From NCBI GenBank assembly GCA_029891345.1, contig CM056995.1, forward strand, positions 83,329,895-83,393,894: a DNA stretch of 64,000 nucleotides, read 5' to 3'. A model generated the notes under the pieces. The model saw only the letters and a list, made by a program, of their open reading frames with translations, searched no databases and was not told the origin of the DNA. Within the stretch, counting starts at the first letter, position 1, and the number at the start of each line of letters is the position of its first letter. Positions 21,986 through 33,585 of the stretch are shown here, one piece after another. The stretch is from Dryococelus australis. Lineage: Eukaryota; Arthropoda; Insecta; Phasmatodea; Phasmatidae. The translations under genes and the position numbers were made by a program.

Positions 21986-24550
21986 TGATTACCCTCTCCT
22001 CTCCCAAAAAAAAAATTCAGCGCATAGTTTTGGCATAAATATATATTAAAATCACAATTTTAATGTTTTAGAAATGTACTAATAATTAAAACTAACTTAC
22101 GTGCTTCGTGCTGAGTACGAGCGTAGCAATACTTGTGGAAATGTGGCCGTGTGCATTTGCGAATAAGGGCGGTGCTTTGTACCTGTTCAACACAATGCTC
22201 ACCCCTCCAGCACCACCCAGAACCAATCACCAATGGGGTATATTGGGAGCACTACTTGCTCTTATTTTACCTACACTTATGGGATCCTGCAGACTTTATC
22301 AGGCCTCACGGCTTCCCCGAGAAATATTGCACAGAAACGGGCCGTCCTGTTACTCATAACCTTAAGACTTCAACCTTCCTCGAGGGAAGTCCATTCCGTT
22401 CTATAATGGTTCCAGTCCAGCTCGGAAAATTTCTATCAAAGCTGGGATTCTCAGATCAACACCTAATAATGTCACGTCATGGCCACTGCTACCTCAAACA
22501 CCTGAATCACACTCCTGTTCCCGTCATCTTGAGTCAGTGTGATTATGTCATATTCAGTTGGTGATTAAGTCTCAGTTGGGAATTACTTGTCACCATGGTT
22601 AAATCGTCCAGTTGGACCACTGGAGAAAACCATATACAGGTCCACCTGGTCGACTTAGGTGACAGATGGTCACACCTACGATGAAAGGCGGGAAGTGAAG
22701 CCTTTCCTCATCGATAGTGCAATCGAGGTGCGGTAAGGCCTAGTGGCTAGAACGTCATGTAAAAATAACAAAAGGCATAGTCACAGAATGTGATAATGGT
22801 ATAGAAATGATCTTGGGCAGTTGCCACCGCCGCGCTAGGGTTCCCATCAAGCCGCCTCCACACAACATACATTCGTGTCACCTCAACGTTATGTCATGTG
22901 TAATTTTACACTATACTGTCAGCATATTCACTTATGCACTGAAATGGCGCAATGACTGCGTTCGTGGCTCCAATACGATGTCAAAGAAAGAATTGCAACA
23001 TCATGCATTTATCACACTGTAAAAACAATAGCCGTGTTTTTTTTTACCATCACCACAGAGCGGCGGTCGAAAGCTCTCAGCTATAGGCATATACATTTTC
23101 CAGGCCAACTGTATCATGAATAAGAGAAACAATGATTAAAAGAAGCGTCTAGGCATTCAACCTACCTCAGTAATCTAATTCAGAGAGCGAACTAAACGCT
23201 TGCATAAGTTGCCAAAGAAGTGGTATAACTGTGACAAGAATAAATCTAACAGTGGTGTTTACAATATCTTTTTTATCCTGTATAAGAGTGTTCTACTGAA
23301 TGTGGGTACTGACATGACACGCCATTGTGTTCCACTTACTATAACTTTCACCACGTGGTGTGTTAAAAGTTTCACAGTTTCAGTTCGTAAGCATTTCCCA
23401 AGGGCCCGCAATTTTTCTCAACAAAACGGTTGCTTAGCGGTAGCGAGCAAGAAATCCGACCTTTAGAACTAACGAAAACTGCCACATCTGAGCTAACTAG
23501 CAGCACGCACCCGGATGATAACTAGTTTCAGCAGCGATGAGTTCCCGTCAGCGCTTTATTTGGTAATTCTGTGCATGTTTGCATCATGAAAAAATCACTC
23601 CGTTCCAAAAAGAAATCCTCTTCTTTCCATAGTGATAACCTTAGTGGGTTCGCATACAGGCGATTGTCGTGAAGATCATTAAATTGTATACAAATTGAGA
23701 TGTAACATAACTGAAACAATATGACGATACAGCAATCACCAAGACCATTCATATGAAATATTAACAATTTTCCTCATAAAAAGTTTCTTTTAAAGAAATT
23801 TTTACACAATTTATGTTACCATTTTATAAAACACTGTTTCAATACGTTTATGTTCCATAGGACCGTATTTCGCACATGACTGTAAAATAGCTTATTAGGA
23901 AGCCATAATTTAAATAGTTATTAACCGAGAATGTTATATAAAGATTTGTTTTACAAAATGAAAATTATAAACGTGTATTCAAAATTAGCAACTACTAGTT
24001 ACAAGTCTGCTGTTAAGCATAACTGTTAGGCTTATTTCATATTAACGCTACTTTATATGCTTCTCATACATGCAATTATACTTATTAATGAATGATAATT
24101 TTTGTGTTGCTGAATTTAAGAAAACTGAAGGTATCTCGTGTAAGGACTGAGATATGTAGATGTTTAATTCAGTTGTTGGGAGGTTGCCTGCATTGAAACT
24201 TCATTAGGGTGGTCAAAGCTTTCGCAATAATTATCAAAACAAGTTTGACGGGTTTCTCTACCAAAACGTACATAAATAATTAGAAAAGTTTTCCTGATGT
24301 TTACGTAACTTTAGCAACAACCGAACTCGAATTATCTACCTGTCGTTTGCAAAAGACGGAGAAGTTTAGAATACATAATATTCTACATAAACTGAATATC
24401 ACAGTAAATTACTAAACATTCAAGTAAAATAATGTTCGAGATTATTATAAAGAAATAAATACACGTCTGCCAGATGTGTGCTAAAACATGTAACATCAGT
24501 AAGTCCTGTTAAAATTCTAAGTAATTTGTACTGTAACTAAAATGCGTATA
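21986..24550. other. Long AT-rich spacer, few landmarks
   Basis: A 143-codon frame at 22133-22564 has no recognisable domain and overlaps a second open frame. A lone CACTGTAAAAACAATAGCC at 23014 resembles a C/D-type terminus without a visible partner. Nothing else is supportable. Confidence 0.35.
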
Positions 24551-24551
24551 G

Positions 24552-24554
<3 letters not shown>

Positions 24555-24634
<80 letters not shown>
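24555..24634. repeat. Compound microsatellite (TA)n(GA)n
   Basis: About 22 TA units pass directly into about 18 GA units. The frame at 24542-24748 is made by this repeat (Tyr-Ile then Arg-Glu). Confidence 0.9.
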
Positions 24635-24636
<2 letters not shown>

Positions 24637-24918
24637 AATTACACGAGTAGGGAATCTTCAGCGGAAAAAAACGAACCTCATAGTGTTGCCAGAACTATGT
24701 CGTTATTTTCCATATTTTATCAGTGTGTTTCAAGTGGCATGGAACTGACCAACACATGCGCTACCGTAAATCTTTAATCAAGTCGACGGATTTGGAAGAT
24801 AATCACAGGTGCCTTATACATTCCCCCCATTGTTTATGTCAGTCTGAAATGTTCAACCGTCTTTTAATCACGTGTTTTCTCCTAAACCTTTGCAAATGCG
24901 TGGATGTTTTTTACTGAA

Positions 24919-25638
24919 ATGCTGTTCACGGCTAACTGAACGCTTTTGAAATCAACCTTTAAAAATATCACCGCCTCTACTTACATATATTTTAAGGGGC
25001 ACACTGAGTGACATGCGTTCAGTCAAGTTGGTAACGATGGAGCGGAAGTGGTTCCGTCTCTTAACGTTAACCCTTTTAGACCCACTTCAATTTATGGTTT
25101 GAGGTGCTGCAAACAAGGAAATTTATGATGTGTGCTGTACTCAAGTCGACAAAACACTTGTTTCACTGTAACAGCCAATGAGCTGTACGCTATATGTTAG
25201 GCTACAGTTATATGAACAAATTAAAACGTAGACAGTAAGACGGTTTACGAATCATTTACCCACAAGTATGATCAATGGTCATTGAGCTTCACGGTGTGCA
25301 GTACACACCAAAAATTACTTTGTCTACACGTGTGTAATGTACACGATTGTGCACACTGGATCCGAATGGGTTAAGTTAAAAGTGCTAAAAAATAATTTGT
25401 GAATACCGAAATTATATCCTTTGCTTTGTTTCTTTTAATGTAAATAAATGTAAAAATCAGCAGATTTGCAACTTATTTACGTTTCTAATAACTTCATGGT
25501 TTCCTTGACCGATGCCTGAATAAGGTGATCAAGCCCGGGGCAATGTTAATTTTGCATATGGCCGAAGACTACACAACGTGCGTAAAAATAGATCTTAAGC
25601 AGGGCTTTCAAAAGTGCTCATTTTACCGTGAACAGTCT
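24919..25638 (-). mobile_element. Family A MITE with a nested piggyBac-like MITE
   Basis: The left end is GCTGTTCACGGCTAACTG and the right end is the complement of AGACTGTTCACGGTAAAATG. The family sequence GTCTCTTAACG continues at 25371 with TTAAAAGTGC-like sequence after the 300 bp insertion at 25071-25370. Without the insertion the copy is about 416 bp, the normal family length. Confidence 0.8.
25071..25370. mobile_element. piggyBac-like MITE with TTAA duplication
   Basis: Exactly 300 bp lies between TTAA at 25067-25070 and TTAA at 25371-25374. The termini are CCCTTTTAGACCCA and, as complement, CCCATTCGGATCCA, matching at about 10 of 14 positions. A CCC start and a TTAA target are the piggyBac hallmarks. 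There is no coding region. It is younger than its family A host. Confidence 0.75.
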
Positions 25639-25639
25639 A

Positions 25640-25965
25640 TAGTGAGTAAGAGCGAGCAAGAAGTGTTGTGGAAGAGCATGCGCCAGAGAACAACACAAGA
25701 TGTTCATGTCTTCCAGTTGAAGGCGACGTGGGCCGCGGTTGCCGCTCTACGCAGCAGCGGCGCCTCGACGTGAATAATCACGACCGGCCCTCCGTGCAAC
25801 AGTGATGGCGCTCGCTCGTTATGCCAGCTGACACCTCTGGCGGAACCCGGGGAACAGGTCTGCGAAGGTCACCCGTTGTCGCCTCACCTCTGGCTGACTC
25901 GCTATTTAGCAACACTTCGATCGGGCCGCCTCCTGTCCCACGCCTCACACTACACGCCGAGAAAT
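25640..25965. promoter_or_regulatory. CpG-rich block
   Basis: The block is GC- and CpG-rich, with GGGCCGCGGTTGCCGCTC near 25730 and CTCACCTCTGGCTGACTCGC near 25880. No open frame has domains. A regulatory role is only a guess from composition. Confidence 0.15.
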
Positions 25966-26023
25966 TATCCGCGAATTTGCCACATCATTGAATACGTTCA
26001 GTAAGAAACAGCAGATGGTCAAA

Positions 26024-26038
26024 TCCCCCCCCCCCCCC
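26024..26038. repeat. Poly-C run
   Basis: A run of about 13 C lies just outside the 3' tail side of the following minus-strand SINE. Confidence 0.6.
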
Positions 26039-26104
26039 AATACATCCACTGAAGTGTTCCTATATTTCCTCATGAAACAGTCAAATGAGTTGGTTTGAGA
26101 GATT

Positions 26105-26315
26105 TGGGCGACTACTAGGTCTCGAGAGCCGGTAAGGTTGAAGTGAGGGATACATGGGCGGGAGAAACAGGAGATCCTCGAGAAAACCCGCCGACCAGCG
26201 GTATCGTCCGGCAAGATTCCCATTTGTGGAAATTCGGAGTGACCCAGCCGGGGATTGAACCAGGTTTGCTCCGGTGAAAGGAGAGCAGCCTAACCGCACA
26301 GCCACCGCGGCCCCT
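26105..26315 (-). repeat. tRNA-derived SINE, type 1
   Basis: On the minus strand the head reads GGGGCCGCGGTGGCTGTGCG, with A box GGCTGTGCGGTTAGG and B box CTGGTTCAATCCCCGG. The body follows with CCGCTGGTCGGCGGGTTTTC. Related bodies lie at 26395, 27412 and 51720, all on the minus strand. Confidence 0.75.
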
Positions 26316-26394
26316 TAAATGAGTTGGGAATACCCAACAACGGTTCTGAACCGCTGAGGTCTTCAGCGCCGATGGCGGAACTTGGTGCAGATAG

Positions 26395-26578
26395 AGCTAC
26401 AGCGACGGGATGCAACAGTCGGGGGAAACGGGAACACCCCCGGGAAAACCCACCAAAGGTAACGCCCGCCACGTTTTCCTCGTGCGTAAATCCTGGACGA
26501 TCCCGTCGGGAGTTGAACCATGCTCGTCGTGGTTGGGAGGAGGCGAACAGTGTTGACCGCTACACCGCCGTGGCCCCA
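26395..26578 (-). repeat. tRNA-derived SINE, type 1, second copy
   Basis: The minus-strand head is GGGGCCACGGCGGTGTAGCG. The B box lies in ATGGTTCAACTCCCGACGGG and the body includes GGTGGGTTTTCCCGGGGGTG. The open frames on both strands here come from the SINE. Confidence 0.7.
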
Positions 26579-26645
26579 GGTGGCTAGCGCACCGGCATTC
26601 CGTCAAGTTGGTCCGGGTTCAATACCAGGCGGGACCAAGCCCTGC
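26578..26645 (+). repeat. tRNA-like head, plus strand
   Basis: GGTGGCTAGCGCACCGGC is an A-box-like string and GTCCGGGTTCAATACCAGG carries a good B box. It stands head to head with the minus-strand SINE at 26395. Confidence 0.5.
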
Positions 26646-27291
26646 GGTGCCATCTTGAAGACAGTCACTCAGTGGGAGTAACTCCCGCACTAGGACGCAT
26701 CTTCCACAAGCTAGATAGGGTAAACCGGTTTACCAAGACGTGGCAACCAGCAAATATCATTTTATACGAAGCATGCAATTATGTAACTGATACAACATTA
26801 CGTGACACGAATGAAACTTTTATTATTGAAGGCCATCATTAATTATGATTTTTAATAACACGTCTATTGAGTTGTTTACTTTGTGAGGATAATGACAAAA
26901 TGACCAGTTCTTTCTTTCTCATGACTAACTTGGTAATTAGTTTAGTAAATTGGTTTCACATTTTTTTGTACACTCACTATTTGCGTCGGAGAGTTATGAC
27001 CGTTAGGAGATAAGGCCGATTTGAAATAAATCTGGTTATGCCTCTTCAAAAATGTGTTTATGTCCACATTTCCTTACAAGAAAAACCTGTTTGTATATGT
27101 GTTTACACTTCAATCAAATTGTATTACTAAAATCACTCCATTATCACAGGATGCTTATGCTTGTGAGTTTATGACAGAGTGATGGTTCACCGTAGTCATT
27201 TTGAATGGACATGGGAGCGTCGTAAGGACTAAACTATGTTGGAGTCTCGTACAAACGTGTGCCTTATTGACCGAGGCCTGTCTTCTCTCAC
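26646..27291. other. Spacer, nothing recognised
   Basis: No supportable feature. Confidence 0.35.
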
Positions 27292-27400
27292 ACCGAGCGA
27301 AGTGTCGTAGTAGTAAACGTTCCGATTCGCATTCGGGAAGACGTGGGTTCGAATCCCAGTCCAGCCTTCCTGACTTAAATTTTCCATGGTTTCATGACAT
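27292..27400 (+). repeat. tRNA-derived SINE, type 2 (polyneopteran-like)
   Basis: The stretch contains CCGAGCGAAGTGTCGTAG, GCATTCGGGAAGACGTGGG, a perfect B box (GGGTTCGAATCCC) and the tail TTCCTGACTTAAATTTTCC. It matches the minus-strand copy at 28815-28996. From memory this SINE type is common in Orthoptera and related insects. Confidence 0.75.
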
Positions 27401-27411
27401 GAAATGAGACC

Positions 27412-27600
27412 CTAGGATGGAGCGGCGATGGAATGCGGGGGCGGGGGAAGCGGGGGTACCCCGAGGGAGCCCGCCGGCAAGCGGCATCGACCAGCACGAT
27501 TCCCACATGTGAAAATCCGGGAGTGAACTCGCCGGGTATCGAGCCCGGGTCGCCGTGATGGGAGGTGAGCGCCCTAGCCACTGCGCAACCGCCACCCCAA
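27412..27600 (-). repeat. tRNA-derived SINE, type 1, third copy
   Basis: On the minus strand the head is GGGGTGGCGGTTGCGCAGTG and the B box lies in CCCGGGCTCGATACCCGGCG. The body includes GCCGGCGGGCTCCCTCGGGG. It lies tail to tail with the type 2 SINE at 27292. Confidence 0.75.
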
Positions 27601-28325
27601 TACTGGGATGATTCCTCCTCACCACAGGCCCCGGCAGATTCCTTCCCCACTGCTGTTTCTCTAAGCACCTTGCTCTCACTCCTAATGACCTCGTTGTCGA
27701 CGAGGAGTTATGCCCCACCTCTACCTGCATCCTTCTTGGCACAGTCGTAATGCAGGTTTCGTTTTCATAATCTACAGAAGGGAAAACCTTGCCTTAATTA
27801 TATAACTGGACCCTTATAATAAATAGGTTTTTATTCATTTTGTTATTCCGTTGACACTGATCAGACGATACTTTACAGGAGCGGATCTAGACTTTTCTGT
27901 TGTTGATGGTTGTTGTGTGGGAGGGGGGGGGGGTAATCATCCCATTGTGAAGGTTCAGGTCTATACCTACTTTCGACTGGTGGCATAGGAAGGGGATACT
28001 GTCTAATAATATTTTTAAGAAACAATACTAAGGTTAATAAAATAAAATCAGCATATTAAGCAATTCCTTTATAATTCCATTTCAGCTTTACAACAATCTC
28101 GAGACAGTTTCATGTCAATCTGGGTTTTTTAATGTCCCCTGTGAATCCCCTCACCCCTTCTGGATCCACCAGTTGATTATAACTCAAGCAAGATTACTCT
28201 TTTAAGTTTTCGGATTTTCTTTTTTTCTGGCGCTATGAGGAAGAGAAGAGGGGACGGGAGCAGTAGGATAGTTCTGCGCGTGCATGAGATCGATTATTTC
28301 GATAACTTTTGTGTGATCGATCATA
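27601..28325. other. Spacer with a G-run
   Basis: A run of about 10 G lies at about 27923-27933. No gene is recognisable. Confidence 0.35.
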
Positions 28326-28590
28326 CACTGTAAAATTTTTTTCTGGTAAACTTCCTAAGCTGTAATGGAAGTTTTTAACCTATTCACTGTATGGAAATAA
28401 TACCATACATCAAGCTGCAGATATATGAATGTTTACTATACAAAGTTGGGAACTTTCCAATGAATTTGACTGTTTCCCGAGAAAACGTAAGAACCCTACA
28501 AGGAATGTATAGGGGAAAACATTACCATTCCTACTTTCTCACTAAGCGTATACACTGGCATGGAACATTTCCGAATAATTTATTAGTGCG
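28326..28590 (+). mobile_element. Family C MITE, copy 2
   Basis: The 265 bp element starts CACTGTAAAATTTTTTTCTG. It shares GGTAAACTTCCTAAGCTG and TTTCTCACTAAGCGTATAC with the other copies and ends TTCCGAATAATTTATTAG. TA flanks it on both sides (28324-28325, 28591-28592). Confidence 0.75.
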
Positions 28591-28814
28591 TACGAACCAT
28601 AAGAGCTAATAAAGCAAATTTAACAGTTCACGTTTTGAAACTAAACATTTTCAGGAATCGCAAGTTGAACTGCTGCCAGCTTTAAAACGTGCTCGAGAGT
28701 CCGACGAATAGCAAACTTTGTGTCGTAGGGAAAAGGTAGGTGAGTAGTTGGGCTTTACGTTTCGTCGACAGCGAGGTCATTAGAGACGGTGCAAGTTGCG
28801 CAAGGAATAGGGAT

Positions 28815-28996
28815 TGGGGGAAGGAATGGGTGGGAGTCAGCTATGGCCTTTTGTTACGGATCCATCACAGCATTCGCCTGGAGTGATTTCGGGAAATCAC
28901 GGAAAGCCGAAATCAGGATGGCCGCACCGGGACTCGAACCCCGGTCCTCACGAATGCGAGTCCAGTAAGTTATCAGTGCGACACCTCGCTCGGTTC
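28815..28996 (-). repeat. tRNA-derived SINE, type 2, second copy
   Basis: The minus strand reads CCGAGCGAGGTGTCGCAC, ACTGGACTCGCATTCGTG, the B box GGGGTTCGAGTCCCGG, GGCCATCCTGATTTCGG, then CCGTGATTTCCCGAAATC. Box spacing is good, but the sequence continues into a SINE body, so it is not a tRNA gene. Confidence 0.8.
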
Positions 28997-29835
28997 GTAA
29001 GGAAAAGGCGGGTCTAAAGAAACAATGGAAAACTAAAGCAGCAGGTACCAATGATCAGATTGATATAAGAAAGTGACGATTTGTGCAGTCATCTTCGTGA
29101 TATTTCTGAAAACACTTGGCTGTTTAAAAGTACTGTGCACCACTAATGGCAGCAACTCTGGACGTGAGAGACATACACGGGGTTGTGATGGGGCAGGCCA
29201 ATTTCAGGAAAGTCCAGGATTATAGTTATTAACTCTTAGCAAGAGGCACGTGATGTCACGCGAAACATCGGTACCGTCTTTAAGGCTTGGTGCTATCAAG
29301 TTAAAGCATATTCCTTCTAGGGACATTTTCATCAGTCAAGAACAGTACGATGGTAGCTTCCACGTGTTACTCGACAATCAGGTATGTAATAAGGTCGAAG
29401 TGAAAATCGAATATCGTGTTCATCATTGTATTACAGAAGTGACAACAGAACAATTCTGTAATCGGTACCAGTAACAGAATGTTCCGTAAGTTTGTTACAG
29501 TTCTATTTCTTGCTGGAACAATCGAAACACTGCCGAAGTCGCTCTACTGAAGGAACTATCTATTATGCAGCAAGGACAGGTTGTTATGTTACAGTTGCAA
29601 GTATAATCATAGACAGGGCCACAACAGACAGTTCTATTGCTATTACTATCTCTGTTAACAATACTTCGACTGTAGGTACCAGGGATATTCAAGGTCACAA
29701 ATTTACTCACTCGTTTCTGTGGTACAAAACGGGATTCGCTTATTCATATGAGCCTAACTCGTGCGCAACGTCGGCCCAAACATCCGAGGCACATGGTTGT
29801 CCACGGCGCTCTTTCACGGATTGGACAGAGTTGAG
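28997..29835. other. Spacer, unrecognised open frames
   Basis: Frames at 29250-29474 and 29492-29917 (plus) have no recognisable domain. The second runs into a transposon fragment at 29836. Confidence 0.3.
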
Positions 29836-29968
29836 CAGGAATCACATAGCTCCGACAAACACGACACGACACGAAGAAAACAGCAGCAACGACACGACAG
29901 TTAAAGTTTTACTGTGACTGCCTGAATTACAGTACGACACAACAGAACCGACACGACGCTCTCGGCAT
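29836..29968 (-). mobile_element. Harbinger-like MITE fragment
   Basis: GGAATCACATAGCTCCGAC at 29839, then CGACACGACGCTCTCGGCAT near 29950, correspond to the right part of the element at 62785-63298 in opposite orientation. The fragment stops just before a family C MITE and lacks its other end. Confidence 0.65.
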
Positions 29969-30176
29969 TTTACCTACACTGTAAAAAAATTTTCTGGTAA
30001 ACTTCCTAAACTGTAATGGAAGTTTTTAACCTATACAGAGTATTGTAATAATATCATGCAACAAGCTGCAGATATAGGGATGTTTAGCATCGCCACTATA
30101 CAAAGTTAGGAACTTCCCTATGCATTTGACTGTTTCCTGAGAAAATTTGGGAACGGTACAATGAATGTATAGGGGA

Positions 30177-30700
30177 AATAAAATAAATGTAAAAAAAAAA
30201 CTTTTCAACCCAACCTTTTATTAATAAATGCACTAAAAAGAGACAAATAATGATAATAGTTACACTATTTGTAGAACTTGTAAGATGTGGTCGAACAGCC
30301 GTAATAAACTTGACTACAAATTAATTTGTTTGTATCAATTTATATTTAGTATATAAAGGCTTGGCGCGAAAAGTCAAGAGACTTACGCACGATATGTGCT
30401 TTCAATGCTTACGCAAATGTGATATACGTTCTATATAGTGAATAATTTAAGAGCCTTACGCAAGATATATGCTTACTATGCTTACGCAAATGAGGTATAC
30501 GTTCTATATTGCGCCAATATTTTATACACTAAATATACATTGATACAAACATATTAATTTGTAGTAAAGTTTATTAAGGCTGTTCGACCACATCTTACAA
30601 GTTCTACAAATTGTGTAACTATTATTATTTTTCTTTTTAGTGCATTTCAAAATAAACGGTTGGTTTTAAAAGTTTTTTTTTTACATTAATTTTATTTTTA
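30177..30700. mobile_element. Foldback element FB5 with tandem repeat in its loop
   Basis: The left arm is about 30177-30365 and includes GATGTGGTCGAACAGCC and AGTATATAAAGGCTTGGCGC. It pairs with the right arm, about 30512-30700, whose complement includes GATGTGGTCGAACAGCC and AGTGTATAAAATATTGGCGC. The loop holds two units of about 72 bp sharing TGCTTACGCAAATG and ATACGTTCTATAT. Confidence 0.8.
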
Positions 30701-31186
30701 ACTTTTTAGTCTCCAACCATGTGTTTGTTTCACGAATATGGCTTCCCTTGCTAATAATGATCCCCATGATGTATCATGATCGACCAGTAGTTCGCTTTCA
30801 TTCCGATACGCGACATAGTGTAGGAGCAAACTATAATAATAGTTTTCAGAAAGACATTGCCGCTCAAAAATAGGGCACGCGCACAACAGCAGTGACACTT
30901 ATAATCTCCATTTAACTGTTATTCTATTCTGTAAAACAAACGCGATACGACGTTTACTGCATATAGTTGTAAGAGTTCCTATGGCCACCTTCCGGCTCCA
31001 TCATCAGATCAGATCAGTGGTACCTTCACATTGTAAGCTATTGTCATCGGAACTACACAAGTATGCGAAATTTCAGCTCAATTGGCTAATGGGATGTGGT
31101 TTAAAATAGACTTGCAAGATTTAACCCGAACGTACCAACAAACAAACAAACTAACTAACAAGGCAAGTTAAATAAAAGCTTGTAAA
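30701..31186 (+). mobile_element. LINE 3' fragment (RTE-like tail)
   Basis: From about 30984 the sequence reads TTCCGGCTCCATCATCAGATC, in part, then GGTACCTTCACATTGTAAGC and GAAATTTCAGCTCAATTGG. It ends in AACAAACAAACTAACTAACA. This matches 33487-33585 closely. From memory it resembles the 3' tail of RTE-type LINEs. No reverse transcriptase is present, and 30701-30980 is assigned to the same insertion only by position. Confidence 0.5.
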
Positions 31187-31256
31187 ATTACCATTCCTGC
31201 TTTCTCACTAAGCGTATACACTGGTATGGTAATTTTCCGAATAATTTCTTAGAGTT

Positions 31257-32164
31257 TAACTATTTAGAAGGTCATGTCTACTTCATAAGTGCCTTCCGTT
31301 ATCTACCTGGAAACGTCTTCAGTATTCTCGGAAGCCATTGCGTACGGCCACATTAACACGTAAGAAACTATAATCCATTTACGACTGCAGTGAATATACA
31401 ATACTTCCGTGCATTTCCTGTATCACTGTGTTGTCCACAATAACACCTCAGTTAGGGGGAGTGTGAGAGAGAGGTCGAGCTGGACAGCCGCTCGTTCGCT
31501 GCTCATAGCACTTCGGGCGGTTCGCGTTTTCCAGTACTCGAATGACCAAATGCAGTTTGAGAGACCAAAATGCATTTTATGAGCGAGTGTACAGTACAAT
31601 TTTCGAGTGCTCGAACTCACTTAATATTACCGCCCATTCGTGTCAAGATCACGAAATGGTATCAATTAGGTGATCAAACTTGCTCAATGTACATCTCTGG
31701 TAGGTGCCAACCACCCACTTGAATGCTGTCGCTAAACTAACAGTCTAAATGGACTACCACAAAAAAATGTTTTTTTTTTATAGCCATATTATTTTTGTAT
31801 ATTTGTTCCTAAATGTATAGTACTTAAAGCTGTCTGTATTTTTACGAAATGGCTGCTACACTTTCTACCGAAAACCATTAAGGTAGCAACATGACCCAAG
31901 CATTAAGTTTCGCGCAGTTTGACCACAAGAAACCGAATGAAATTACTCCTCAATTAAGGTTTCTTGGAAGCGACTAAGCCGGTAATGCGGCCGACCTCAA
32001 GACAGCTACAAGGTCGGCGATGCTGCTGTATTCTTTTTATCTCCCCGCCCGCCAGCTAGGATGTTGTCCAATACAAGGCGACTGTGCGGCCACTCACCTC
32101 CCATAAAACGAGAGCTGGAGCAATGCGCCGTGGCTCGTCATTTTGCCTCCCGAGTCCATGGAAT
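31257..32164. other. Spacer, nothing recognised
   Basis: A moderately GC-rich patch lies at about 31970-32120 with no open frame of interest. Confidence 0.35.
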
Positions 32165-32245
32165 GCAGCAGCTTGCATCTACTGTGGATTGAACATACGA
32201 CTTTACAATGCGATGCTAATCACGCGACTGCCAACCGCATTGTAG
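32165..32245 (-). repeat. tRNA-like SINE head
   Basis: On the minus strand, CAATGCGGTTGGCAGTCGCG resembles an A box and CGTATGTTCAATCC carries a B box. The preceding plus-strand 3' side begins with a T-run. No true acceptor stem is seen. Confidence 0.4.
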
Positions 32246-33484
32246 CTTTTTTTTTTTGTAAAAAAAATTTACTGAGAAACCATTCGCACATTTAGGTGTT
32301 TATGAATGGCATGCTATTTAATAATGACCATATAATTGTGATTCCCTTGCCCAGTTAGTGTAACCAACTGATTAGACTGTTATGATAATTTGTTGGTTTG
32401 CAGTGCCAGTAACTGTCATTGCAACGCAAGGTCATGAAATCATATAACCTACAATAATTATATCTTACAATTATTATAAGAATTAAAATGTCCAACTATC
32501 CAAACCAGCTGTGTACTATATGTATTTCCGAAGTGTGCTAATTGCTAAAATCATTAACCACAATCCTTCCCAAGAGATGAGATTATTATATTCAGACAAC
32601 TAAAAGAAGGCTATAGCGTGTTTGATGCGATTAGGAAGAATTATTCTCCTACATTATTATTTCATTACGGTTGTTTTCGAAATCATTGTACAAAAAATTT
32701 TCTAAGTAATACAAGCGTTTTTGTTTAATTACAGCTGTTTTCGAAATCACAATCCAAATAATTTTGTTTCCACCATTCGTTAATGTATGTTTTAATGCAA
32801 ACTTTAATTTTCAATATTACAAATACATGTATTGCAATTTTTACAAAAAAAAAAAAAACTTTTGTAAAAGAAAAAATTTCAGCGCGGGATTTAACCTTCC
32901 AAACCAAAATTTCCAGCGGAAACCGAAAGTTATTTTGTCTTTTCGAATTGTAGAAGCGTCACAGCGTTAAGGTAGACACTGCCACGGCCAGTATATGTAT
33001 CACCAACTCTATCTACAAGGCACGGAACGAGTGTGCAGTTTAGTCGACAACGTGCCAGTAAGGATCTTTCACCGATCACCATACCATCTTATACAGTAAC
33101 AATGAATATGTGTGGCACGTCTCTGCACTACTGGAATCTTCCTTCCTAAAAAAATTGCGAACACATACGTACATGAGATTTCCACGCCTAAAAAACACAA
33201 TATTTTACAATAGAGTAAATTACATTTATAAACGCGTACAAAACGTTCCTTAAACGCTATTCATCAAGAGTAGTTAAAAATATTTAACTTTTTATTAAAA
33301 AAAATTGCTGAAAAGAACTTTACACCGTTTGCCGAAGTACCCTTGTTGATGTAACTAATTAATCCGCGAGAAAGGAATATTACAAACGAACTATATGTTT
33401 GGTGGGAAAACTTGAATCTTCAACAACACACTACTTATCTCATCACCTAGTAACATACATACACGTGAAGTTACATTAAAAGCT
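32246..33484. other. AT-rich spacer, nothing recognised
   Basis: No supportable feature apart from short A and T runs (for example about 32845). Confidence 0.4.
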
Positions 33485-33486
33485 AG

Positions 33487-33585
33487 TAACTTCCGGCTCC
33501 ATCATCAAATTAGCTCAGTGATACCTTCACATTGTAGGCTATTGTCATCGGAACTACGCAAGTATGCGAAATTTCAGCCTGTGCC
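33487..33585 (+). mobile_element. LINE 3' fragment, second copy
   Basis: TTCCGGCTCCATCATCAAAT, TACCTTCACATTGTAGGC and CTACGCAAGTATGCGAAATT match the tail at 30984. It is truncated after TTTCAGCC. Confidence 0.6.

Larger units (their letters stand above)
29977..31256 (+). mobile_element. Family C MITE, copy 3, split by ~1 kb
   Basis: The first part, 29977-30177, starts CACTGTAAAAAAATTTTCTG. The second, about 31187-31256, starts ATTACCATTCCTGCTTTCTC and ends AATAATTTCTTAGAGTT. TA flanks the outer ends (29975-29976, 31257-31258). The insertion carries a foldback and a LINE-like tail. Confidence 0.75.

Noticed and set aside
22133-22564. 143-codon frame as a host gene
   Set aside because: No recognisable domain, and it overlaps another open frame with no splice or start context.
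23014-23040. Solitary CACTGTAAAAACAATAGCC as a family C or D copy
   Set aside because: No partner end or family body was found nearby.
24542-24748. Open frame rich in Tyr-Ile and Arg-Glu
   Set aside because: Translation of the (TA)n(GA)n microsatellite.
28815-28996. Possible functional tRNA gene (good A and B boxes)
   Set aside because: Continues into a SINE body shared with 27292-27400 and lacks a clean acceptor stem. The same holds for the other tRNA-like heads.
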